The notes below the pieces were generated by a model. The model was not told where the DNA came from, did no database searches, and worked only from the letters and a program-made list of their open reading frames with translations. The translations under genes were made by a program, and so were the position numbers. From positions 1 to 7,800 of the forward strand of contig CAYMBJ010000125.1 of NCBI GenBank assembly GCA_964388665.1: 7,800 nt of DNA. Reading direction: 5' to 3'. This document shows positions 1-5,312 of the stretch, in pieces (the stretch's first letter is position 1; every line of letters begins with the position of its first letter). The stretch comes from CALCCV01 sp964388665. GTDB lineage: Bacteria; Bdellovibrionota; Bdellovibrionia; Bdellovibrionales; Bdellovibrionaceae.

Positions 1-17
1 AAATTTTTTTTCTTATT

Positions 18-971
18 TTATTCATTTTTTTGTCTAGACAACGGGGTCCACCTTAGAGAACTAAAAAAAGTAGCCAAATTTGCTTCTAGGCGCGGCAGCC
101 ATTCGAGAAAATATTCTTCAAGCAATGTGACACTTTCAATGGGCTGAATGCCGCCGCGTCGAGCATTCGCTTTAAGAATTTCCAAAAGTCTATCCGATCC
201 ATCTTGCATTTTAAAGTGATCTCTAGCAGATTTAAGCAAAGCCAAATTATCGCGAACCTCTTTGCTCAATTGGTCAGTTATTGCACCTAAAGAGCTTTGC
301 GAGGGTGAAATTGTCAAAAGCTGATTTACAATGGTCTGAATCTCTAAGTCTGAGAATGGTATGCTGTAGCGGATTTGCAGATGCCGCAGGCTTTCGTGAA
401 TCAATAGTCCCAGGCGCGAAGTGGCTCCTAGCCGCAACCATTCATCACGTTGCAAGCGCACACCCAGTATGGGATTGTAAATAGCCAGCTTGAAAATTTG
501 CTCTGGCGGAATTTTGAGGTCTCCCAGATCCAGTCCCATTGCTAATGGGATGGGCCAGCGAGAGCAACTCCAGCGTACATCGTGTAGAGCTGCAAGTATC
601 ATTGGGCTCAGCGAAGGTTCAATCTTTTCCCATTGATCAAGTAGCTCTACCATTTTAGAGTATTCCGAAAACTGATTGGCCTGAATGGTAATATATCCAG
701 TCTTTTCAAAAAAACCCGACGTTGGACAATAAGCTAAGGAATCCTTTGGATCTTCTAGCATCGGTTCCAGATCGGGTCCAAGAATATCAAAAAGGTAGAT
801 TTGGCTCTCTGTTGTATCTCCGTCATTGCCCTCAAGCTGATGGTTCCGTTCTTTTGATACTCCGCTGCCTCCGCCGACAAATCCATTCTTTTTCGCCTGG
901 ACGGAAGGTGACAGAACAGATAAATTAGTAAAAATCAAAATCCATAAAAACAAATGGGACTGGGCTTTCAT
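18..971 (-). CDS. Exported protein with HESLRH motif (Bdellovibrio-type secreted family, function unknown)
   Basis: A 317-residue protein with a Sec signal peptide: hydrophobic core at about residues 6-20 and likely cleavage after VQA (residue 26). The mature part starts with a Gly-rich stretch (GGGSG, 33-37) and GNDGD at 49-53, followed by YLFDILG (59-65). At 192-197 lies HESLRH in a helical context (GLLIHESLRHLQ). From memory, a group of Bdellovibrio secreted proteins has GNGGD, then an LLDxYE-like segment, then a HExxR motif; this looks like a diverged member. The motif resembles a zincin HExxH but has Arg at the fifth position and His at the sixth, so protease activity is not supported. 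Cysteines are at 82 and 136. The ATG start has no good Shine-Dalgarno sequence, but it is the only one that keeps the signal peptide. It is divergent from the TPR gene, with 66 bp between starts. Stop is TAA in T-rich DNA at the window edge. Family assignment is tentative. Confidence 0.8.
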   Translation of the reverse strand: MKAQSHLFLWILIFTNLSVLSPSVQAKKNGFVGGGSGVSKERNHQLEGNDGDTTESQIYLFDILGPDLEPMLEDPKDSLAYCPTSGFFEKTGYITIQANQFSEYSKMVELLDQWEKIEPSLSPMILAALHDVRWSCSRWPIPLAMGLDLGDLKIPPEQIFKLAIYNPILGVRLQRDEWLRLGATSRLGLLIHESLRHLQIRYSIPFSDLEIQTIVNQLLTISPSQSSLGAITDQLSKEVRDNLALLKSARDHFKMQDGSDRLLEILKANARRGGIQPIESVTLLEEYFLEWLPRLEANLATFFSSLRWTPLSRQKNE

Positions 972-1037
972 GAATCAAAAACTGTGCAAGACATATACCG
1001 ATCAGGAATCTAGCTAGAGTGAGCATAAAGGAAGTCA

Positions 1038-2423
1038 TTGGCTAAATCTCGACTGGCTAAAAAGGGTTTTGGTGAACTCCATACAACTGTCAAGGATATC
1101 GACAGTCTTATTCGCGCTGGCCAATTCACCAAAGCGAGAAGATTGGTCAAAGACGTTGACGGAAGTGAAATTGTTGATCAAAGACTTTTCGCAACCTGGA
1201 TAGAGAATTTACGACGGCTTGGGTACTATGATCTGGCTTTGTGGCAGATTTCTCGGCGTGCTGACGAAGCTCACTGGATTTTGGAAAAGGCCATGATTCT
1301 TGGAGAACTTGGAGCCACACGTTCCGCTTTAAGATTGCTTTATCTCAATAGTCCGCCGACCGAGAGACGTGCGCTTGCGCAATATCATTATCATTGTGGA
1401 AACCTCTCGAGCATTGAACACAACTATGAGAAGGCTCTTTTTCATTTAGAGGAGCGAAAGAAATTATTTTCTAATTCTGAATATGACTTTGCGATCACAG
1501 AACTCAATATTCTTGGAACAGAGGTCAATCTAAACGTGAGCATTGGCCTGCAGAATAGATTGCCAACTTTGCGTGATCAGTTAGACAACTACATTGGTTT
1601 ACATAAAAAGGCACATCCTCATTTGGCGCTTGGTGCCTTTTACTTTCGCGCTGAAATCGACCGAGCTCAAGGTCGTTATGCGAGGGCTCTAAGGGATTTG
1701 AAATCTGCTTTGGAGGTCTTTCAGCACAAGGACCGCGAGTCCCTGATGTTTCTGTTGCTTCTGGTGGAGCTAGAAGTGCATTTGGGACGGTCGTCAGAAA
1801 AACGCCTCAATCAGGTCAAGAAGAAAGTCTTGGCCCAGAGCCACGTTACCTATTGGGATCAGTGGAATTTTATTCGCGGGCTTTTTCACTCGACAAAAAA
1901 TGAGCTGCAAAGAGCACAGACATTCTGGAATAGGGTGATCATTGGCAATCGAACCAACCACCATGTACAGAGAGCCTATCAAGAGTGCGATTGCGGCAAA
2001 GTGTTACTTCGAATTGAAGCCAAAGCCACCTCCATTGTGACGGAAAATTTAATTCGCCGCTATCGATTGCATCCTTCTGATTTGCCGGCGTTGATTCTGA
2101 GCAACCGAGAAAAAGTAAATTTGTTCATGGAGCTGCCCAGACTAATTTCTGCATTTTCCATTCAGATTGCCACACGGGGCGAATTCGGAAGCTTGATGGC
2201 TGAAACGTGGGACGAAGTTTGGGATCAAATCTACACCGAGTCTTCGCGTCTTGCTTTCAAAAAATTGCTGCATCGTTGGCGCAATAGTGCGCCGGCAAAG
2301 ACTGCAATCATTTCGTTTTCGGGTTCTAAATTAAAATGGATATGGAAAAGCGAGGCAAAAATGATTTTGGAGATCTTGCCGCCAGATTTTTCAAGACGTA
2401 AATGGGTCAGCCCCCCCTTCTGA
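1038..2423 (+). CDS. TPR-like repeat protein with probable C-terminal winged-helix domain
   Basis: A 461-residue cytoplasmic protein with no signal peptide or membrane segment. The start is TTG at 1038, chosen because AAAGGAAG (1027-1034) sits 3 nt upstream. Helical repeats resemble tetratricopeptide repeats: about 54-75 (LGYYDLALWQ), 114-144 (CGNLSSIEHNYEKALFHLEE), 195-228 (the best match, AQGRYARALRDLKSALEV) and 275-301. Residues about 365-437 read like a winged helix. A hydrophobic start (LISAFSIQIATRGEFGSL) is followed by SRLAFKKLLHRWRNS, which resembles an OmpR/SARP-type recognition helix. AIISFSGSKLKWIW follows as a beta-hairpin wing. Inference: a regulator whose TPR part binds a partner and whose C-terminus may bind DNA. 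The last codons contain a run of seven C (2411-2417). A one-base slip there would change only the last few residues and extend the protein slightly. It converges on the 2453-2803 gene with 29 bp between, and I see no terminator hairpin there. TPR call fairly sure; winged helix tentative. Confidence 0.8.
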   Translation: MAKSRLAKKGFGELHTTVKDIDSLIRAGQFTKARRLVKDVDGSEIVDQRLFATWIENLRRLGYYDLALWQISRRADEAHWILEKAMILGELGATRSALRLLYLNSPPTERRALAQYHYHCGNLSSIEHNYEKALFHLEERKKLFSNSEYDFAITELNILGTEVNLNVSIGLQNRLPTLRDQLDNYIGLHKKAHPHLALGAFYFRAEIDRAQGRYARALRDLKSALEVFQHKDRESLMFLLLLVELEVHLGRSSEKRLNQVKKKVLAQSHVTYWDQWNFIRGLFHSTKNELQRAQTFWNRVIIGNRTNHHVQRAYQECDCGKVLLRIEAKATSIVTENLIRRYRLHPSDLPALILSNREKVNLFMELPRLISAFSIQIATRGEFGSLMAETWDEVWDQIYTESSRLAFKKLLHRWRNSAPAKTAIISFSGSKLKWIWKSEAKMILEILPPDFSRRKWVSPPF

Positions 2424-2452
2424 CAACTGTTCCATAAAATTTGAATGCTCAG

Positions 2453-2803
2453 TTACTTCAGGCAGGGCCTGATTTTGTCAATGGCCATTTTACGAAGCTC
2501 TTTTTGATTGTTCCAAACAATATTTTGGTGAAAAACAAAATCTTTATAGTCAGAAGCAATTCCACTGGCGTAGTCTTTTAAGGCTTCAGGCTTTTCTAAT
2601 TCAAATAGACGATCTGTTAGATCTCTAATTTGCAAAAGGTTGTCCTGTACATCCGAAAGTGCATTGAAATTTGCAGTGTGCAAGGCGTCCTCTCCCATTT
2701 CCATTACCAATTGCAAATCGGAAAAGGCCAACTCGCACTCTGCGGAAATGGCGTGGGCATTGAATCCACTCATCAGAACTAGGGTTATCAAGATTGTTTT
2801 CAT
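2453..2803 (-). CDS. Small exported helical protein, two cysteines, unknown function
   Basis: A 116-residue protein with a clear signal peptide: Lys at residue 2, hydrophobic core about 4-14, and likely cleavage after NAHA (residue 18). The mature part of about 98 residues looks almost entirely alpha-helical and acidic. It has just two cysteines, C23 near the new N-terminus and C114 three residues from the end, which suggests a disulfide tying the ends of a helical bundle in the periplasm. The ATG is well supported by AAAGGAG 5 nt upstream (2809-2815 on the complement). It stands alone: the neighbour at 1038-2423 converges on it and the 3198-3686 gene is divergent. A candidate promoter overlapped by a palindrome lies about 50 bp upstream. 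I do not recognise a family. The shape (secreted, helical, Cys at both ends) fits cytochrome-b562-like or Cpx-like four-helix bundles only in a general way, and no heme ligands are evident. Confidence 0.78.
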   Translation of the reverse strand: MKTILITLVLMSGFNAHAISAECELAFSDLQLVMEMGEDALHTANFNALSDVQDNLLQIRDLTDRLFELEKPEALKDYASGIASDYKDFVFHQNIVWNNQKELRKMAIDKIRPCLK

Positions 2804-2808
2804 ACGTA

Positions 2809-2815
2809 CTCCTTT
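2809..2815 (-). promoter_or_regulatory. Ribosome binding site of the 2453-2803 gene
   Basis: The complement reads AAAGGAG, then 5 nt, then ATG. It is a strong Shine-Dalgarno match that fixes this start. Confidence 0.75.
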
Positions 2816-2848
2816 GGTGTTAGGGCTGCAGCTATTGCAGTCATGGAT

Positions 2849-2879
2849 AAATTATGCACTGCGCCAGTGATAATTTCCA
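2849..2879 (-). promoter_or_regulatory. Candidate promoter with overlapping palindromic operator
   Basis: On the complement, TGGAAA (2874-2879, 4 of 6 to the -35 consensus) is followed after 17 bp by CATAAT (2851-2856, 5 of 6 to the -10). This would give a leader of about 40 nt for the 2453-2803 gene. The plus-strand sequence AAATTAT-g-CACTG-cgc-CAGTG-ATAATTT (2849-2876) is an inverted repeat of 12 matched positions per arm, with one unpaired G and a 3-nt centre. It covers the -10, the spacer and the edge of the -35. This is the geometry of a repressor operator. The palindrome is seen directly; promoter and operator roles are inferred. Confidence 0.45.
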
Positions 2880-3128
2880 GGTACTTTTTAAATTTTAAAA
2901 TGAATTAATTTCAATATGTTACAGCTTATAATCAACTTTACCACTGAGCGAGGGGTTTGCTCGCGCCCGGGGGGCTGCCAAATAGAAGGTGAATGATCTA
3001 GGACGCTCGGCGAATCCTGTCCGTATTGAGAATCATGTGTAAATCAATTGAAAGTGTATTTAGAAAAGTAGCGAATTTTTTTATCTTATTTGACGAGCTT
3101 GCCATTTTTACCTAAGCCTCTGTCTTCA
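2880..3128. other. Long intergenic gap with AT-rich DNA and GC-rich hairpins, no gene recognised
   Basis: The gap between the divergent genes at 2453-2803 and 3198-3686 is about 390 bp. Positions 2884-2937 are very AT-rich and include a perfect TATAAT on the plus strand (2927-2932). A GC-rich island follows at about 2944-3020. It holds a 5-bp stem GCGAG/CTCGC around GGGTTTG, then GCCC/GGGC pairing near 2966-2977. It also holds GGAC/GTCC and overlapping AGGA/TCCT matches around 3000-3023. A T7 run lies at 3076-3082, not directly behind a hairpin. I find no tRNA, no ORF with a credible start and ribosome binding site, and no mobile-element ends. Confidence 0.5.
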
Positions 3129-3158
3129 ATAACAGCGAAAGAGCTGACTCTGTAAAAT
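3129..3158 (+). promoter_or_regulatory. Candidate promoter of the 3198-3686 gene
   Basis: ATAACA (3129-3134, 4 of 6 to TTGACA), an 18-bp spacer, then TAAAAT (3153-3158, 5 of 6 to TATAAT). It predicts a transcript start near 3165 and a leader of about 30 nt. This is a weak match and other choices, such as TATAGA at 3161-3166, cannot be excluded. Confidence 0.28.
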
Positions 3159-3197
3159 TGTATAGAGTGTTTTCTTCGCGCATTACAAGGAGCAATG

Positions 3198-3686
3198 ATG
3201 AAAAAGCTAGTTACAAGTTTACTGGGAGTTATGGTGATGGGTCAGGCTGCACAGGCAGATATTTTTGTCGCCTATGAGGCCCTTGGGCAAAGTGTATACC
3301 AGAAGATTGATGCTGACTATGGCCAAGAGCAATTGCAAGCGGAGATTTACGATCTGGCGGACCTTGGATATCAGATCATGGATTTATATGCGAAAAAATA
3401 CTCTGACTGCGCCGACCAGTATGCTCAAGTGCGCTCAGAAGATGAGATGATGCGGAATATGACGTATGAGGAGCTCGATTTGCGTTATCATGATGGCGTC
3501 GGTTTGCCCTCAACTGATCAGGCGCCGAGAAACTGTTACTTGGGTCGCTCAATGGTGGCGCATCCCTACATGGCGCTGGCATTGTATGCTGATGGCCTGA
3601 CTTCGTCGGAAAAAAAATCTGCGCTACATGAAATTGAAGAGGTTGTTGAACGCGCAGATCGTCTAAAACAAATTCTCGAGAACTAA
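3198..3686 (+). CDS. Small exported protein with RYHDGVGLP motif, unknown function
   Basis: There are two in-frame ATGs in tandem, at 3195 and 3198. AAGGAG (3187-3192) is 2 nt from the first and 5 nt from the second, so 3198 is preferred, giving 162 residues. The signal peptide starts MKKLVTSLLG and probably ends after AAQA (residue 20 from 3198), leaving mature DIFVAYEAL. The N-terminal half is helical and rich in Tyr and acidic residues. A central segment, RYHDGVGLPSTDQAPRNCY, carries a His-Asp pair and the second of two cysteines (about residues 71 and 113 from 3198); the first is in SDCADQY. AHPYMAL and an acidic helix follow to the end. The two cysteines probably form a periplasmic disulfide. 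I do not recognise the family. The gene stands alone on this strand, and the sequence after the stop is T-rich without a clear hairpin. Confidence 0.78.
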   Translation: MKKLVTSLLGVMVMGQAAQADIFVAYEALGQSVYQKIDADYGQEQLQAEIYDLADLGYQIMDLYAKKYSDCADQYAQVRSEDEMMRNMTYEELDLRYHDGVGLPSTDQAPRNCYLGRSMVAHPYMALALYADGLTSSEKKSALHEIEEVVERADRLKQILEN

Positions 3687-3740
3687 AATTTTTTACTTTG
3701 AATTCTTATTTTTTTTGTTCTGAATTTTTTATATTGAATT

Positions 3741-3867
3741 TTTAGCTTTGGGGAGCTGAGCCCCCAGGATGCTACGACTCGGCCCCCTGTCCCGAATGGA
3801 TGAGGGGCGAGAAGGAGCCCCTGCGCAGGTGTCTAGCTACGACACAGGGCCTTGCATCTTTAGCTTT
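3741..3867. repeat. Foldable GC-rich unit bounded by direct repeats (candidate small RNA or MITE-like element)
   Basis: The unit is bounded by TTTAGCTTT at 3741-3749 and again at 3859-3867. Each copy is followed by a related GGAGC-containing stretch (GGGGAGCTGAG and TTGAGGAGCCTG). Between them lie several stems. TGGGGaGC/GCCCCA (3749-3766) is 7 bp with one bulge. AGGGGC/GCCCCT (3803-3808 with 3817-3822) has an 8-nt loop. GTGTC/GACAC (3829-3833 with 3841-3845) has a 7-nt loop. Long-range closures are GATGC/GCATC (3768-3772 with 3854-3858) and GGCCC/GGGCC (3781-3785 with 3847-3851). GCTACGAC occurs twice (3771-3778, 3836-3843), and AGGAGCCTG recurs at 3871-3879 and 3900-3908. On the plus strand the closing stem runs into TTTAGCTTTTT, which is weakly terminator-like. 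The gap of 227 bp has no ORF. Function is unknown. Confidence 0.45.
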
Positions 3868-3913
3868 TTGAGGAGCCTGTATCTGAGTTATTCATATTCA
3901 GGAGCCTGCTAAT

Positions 3914-4333
3914 TTACAATTCGAAATTGCATCCGCCGACGACAGTAAAGTCGGGAGTGAGTTCTAAAGTTCCTTGCCAATCAAAAACTTCATCTGACAT
4001 TCCGTCATTGCCTTCGATTGTTTTATCCATCGTTAATGTCATTTTTTCGATATTCACATCTTGGGAGTCTGGAATAGGAGTTATATAGCCATAGGTAACA
4101 ATAAGGGATTCTTTTGTTTCGGCCACAAGAAAATTGATAGGATGGCTGACGACTTCTGAACCTTGATCATCAACATTGTTAACTGTAATTTCAAATTTCT
4201 CTCCTACTTTTGTCATGTCCACCTTAATGAAAGGCTCAGTAAAATGACAGACAACTGCTTTGGTTTCGCCTTTTCCGGCCATCGCTACGGGTGCAATCGC
4301 TACTGTCAAAAGTGCTATAAAAATTTTCTTCAT
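3914..4333 (-). CDS. Small exported protein resembling the COG3650 group (TEPF ... DGMSD ... GGC)
   Basis: A 139-residue protein with a classic signal peptide, MKKIFIALLT, cleaved probably after AMA (residue 19). The mature part looks beta-rich. TEPF at 32-35 is preceded by C29. Near the C-terminus, DGMSD (110-114) and GGC (133-135) follow in order. From memory, proteins of group COG3650 share GTEPFW near the start, then DGMSDxxYP and a terminal GC. This protein has the same order but lacks the Trp and the YP (it has VFDW), so it is a diverged relative at best. C29 and C135 could form a disulfide. There is no lipobox cysteine, so it is probably soluble in the periplasm. The ATG is supported by GGAGG 5 nt upstream (4339-4343). 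It lies on the same strand as exoD but 274 bp downstream, with a promoter of its own in the gap. Exact function is unknown. Confidence 0.8.
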   Translation of the reverse strand: MKKIFIALLTVAIAPVAMAGKGETKAVVCHFTEPFIKVDMTKVGEKFEITVNNVDDQGSEVVSHPINFLVAETKESLIVTYGYITPIPDSQDVNIEKMTLTMDKTIEGNDGMSDEVFDWQGTLELTPDFTVVGGCNFEL

Positions 4334-4338
4334 GTATT

Positions 4339-4343
4339 CCTCC
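4339..4343 (-). promoter_or_regulatory. Ribosome binding site of the 3914-4333 gene
   Basis: The complement reads GGAGG, 5 nt, ATG. It is a strong match that fixes the start. Confidence 0.72.
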
Positions 4344-4368
4344 GTTGTGTTTGATTAATAGAGAAGTA

Positions 4369-4433
4369 CGAACTCAATGCGACCGCGCTTGCGGCCTTTG
4401 ACGGCGCCTCGGAAGCATTGATCTCGAACTCAA
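4369..4433 (-). promoter_or_regulatory. Structured 5' leader with long-range stem and direct repeats
   Basis: TCAATGC (4374-4380) pairs perfectly with GCATTGA (4415-4421), enclosing CCGC-gctt-GCGG (4383-4394) and a GGCGCC palindrome (4403-4408). The stem is bracketed by the 9-bp direct repeat CGAACTCAA at 4369-4377 and 4425-4433. If the promoter at 4531-4559 is used, this folds in the roughly 190-nt leader of the 3914-4333 gene, ending about 35 nt before its ATG. It matches no riboswitch class I know. It could instead be a DNA-level site, or part of the 3' end of the exoD transcript. Confidence 0.4.
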
Positions 4434-4530
4434 CTATAAGGTGGGTTTAGCAGTATTCACGTAGTTTTGTCGACTGTTTCATTAAGCCTAGGACCGAGAG
4501 TTGCCATTTGCGATAGAAGTACGTGGAGAA

Positions 4531-4559
4531 AAAATAACTTTGGCACTTTGGCTTGTCAA
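4531..4559 (-). promoter_or_regulatory. Sigma-70-like promoter with tandem-repeat spacer, upstream of the 3914-4333 gene
   Basis: On the complement, a perfect TTGACA (4554-4559) is followed after exactly 17 bp by TATTTT (4531-4536, 4 of 6 to TATAAT). Sixteen of the 17 spacer bases are two perfect copies of GCCAAAGT (4537-4544 and 4545-4552). The predicted start is near 4524, about 190 nt ahead of the ATG at 4333 and just outside exoD. A second, weaker -10 (TATAGT, 4433-4438) lies nearer the gene. Confidence 0.5.
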
Positions 4560-4607
4560 AATGAGAATACGCCCTAGTGAGTTGCCAGTGAAATTTTTGA
4601 TCTATTG

Positions 4608-5303
4608 CTAAAACCATCCCTGAATGACTTTCAAAGCTTCGCCACCGCCGCTGACGCCATAGTGAAAGACCACTGCGAGGATAACTGCATAGAATATCGC
4701 TGCCAAAATGCCAAGTAACGAAGTCAGGCCCAAGAACAGACCATCTTCTTCTGTGAGAGCAATGCCAGTTAAAAAAATGACGCCGGCAGGAGCTGTATTG
4801 GTTCCAGGAATTGGGATGATCATGAGTATTGCCATCATGAGCACGATCACACCAGCAAAGGTGTGTCCAGCATTGCCACTCGCCCAGGACCAACGAGGAC
4901 GCACAAAGTTTTCTAATCTTGAAAAAAAGCTCGCAGCACCATTGAGCATTTTTGTTGCCATGCCTTTATTGATTTGGATCTTGGACATTCTCTGAGGAAG
5001 CCATGGTTTGTGTCTTCCGCTGATCATTTGCACAGCTAAGATCGCCAATAAAATTCCGAAAGGTGTGCTGTATCCCGGAGCCGGCACAGGCAGTGCGCTC
5101 GGTAGCGAAAACAGCACCAGCACAAGACCAAAACCTTTTTCACCAATGTCTTCAAATAAGCGACCCACGGTGAGGTCGTGGTCTTTGGAAAGCAGTTGTT
5201 GTAGCAATTCTGAGAGGCTGGCCTCAGGCGCAGCTGCCGTTTCGGGTTGTGGCTGCGCTTTGATGGACGCATTAGGCGTTTGAGGAACTTGAGGTGTATT
5301 CAT
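4608..5303 (-). CDS. ExoD family inner-membrane protein
   Basis: 231 residues, the usual ExoD size plus a Pro/Gln/Ala-rich N-terminal tail (1-28). The cytoplasmic helix SLSELLQQLL (29-38) leads into the family hallmark GFGLVLVLFSLPSALPVPAP (57-76), then a second membrane segment at about 80-94. A basic loop (RHKPWLPQRM, 97-106) follows. A second half, ILMIIPIPGTNTAPAG (159-174) with GIALTEEDG, repeats the Pro/Gly-rich pattern, and about 188-216 closes with one or two more membrane spans. This internal repeat is typical of the family. ExoD was named for exopolysaccharide defects in rhizobia; its biochemical activity is not established. The ATG is 9 nt after the stop of the outer-membrane protein gene, and no good Shine-Dalgarno precedes it, so translation is probably coupled. 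No other ATG precedes the conserved domain. A polysaccharide role is inferred from the family name only, since no polysaccharide genes are in view. Confidence 0.88.
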   Translation of the reverse strand: MNTPQVPQTPNASIKAQPQPETAAAPEASLSELLQQLLSKDHDLTVGRLFEDIGEKGFGLVLVLFSLPSALPVPAPGYSTPFGILLAILAVQMISGRHKPWLPQRMSKIQINKGMATKMLNGAASFFSRLENFVRPRWSWASGNAGHTFAGVIVLMMAILMIIPIPGTNTAPAGVIFLTGIALTEEDGLFLGLTSLLGILAAIFYAVILAVVFHYGVSGGGEALKVIQGWF

Positions 5304-5312
5304 AGTGAAATC

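Noticed and set aside
2944..3030. tRNA-like GC-rich island with GGCGAATCC
   Set aside because: No acceptor stem, anticodon arm or proper T-loop could be assembled.
3741..3867. Ordinary rho-independent terminator for either neighbouring gene
   Set aside because: The strongest hairpin is not followed by a T-run on either strand: the T-rich stretch precedes it on the plus strand and reads as A-rich on the minus. Only the outer stem has a weak T-tract.
4447..4482. Possible 11-residue leader peptide (MKQSTKLREYC) downstream of the 4531-4559 promoter
   Set aside because: No Shine-Dalgarno, and no run of a single amino acid as in attenuation peptides; a chance short ORF is more likely.
4447..4893. 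148-codon minus-strand frame overlapping the exoD 3' end
   Set aside because: Trp/His/Cys/Arg-rich translation typical of an out-of-frame reading of exoD.
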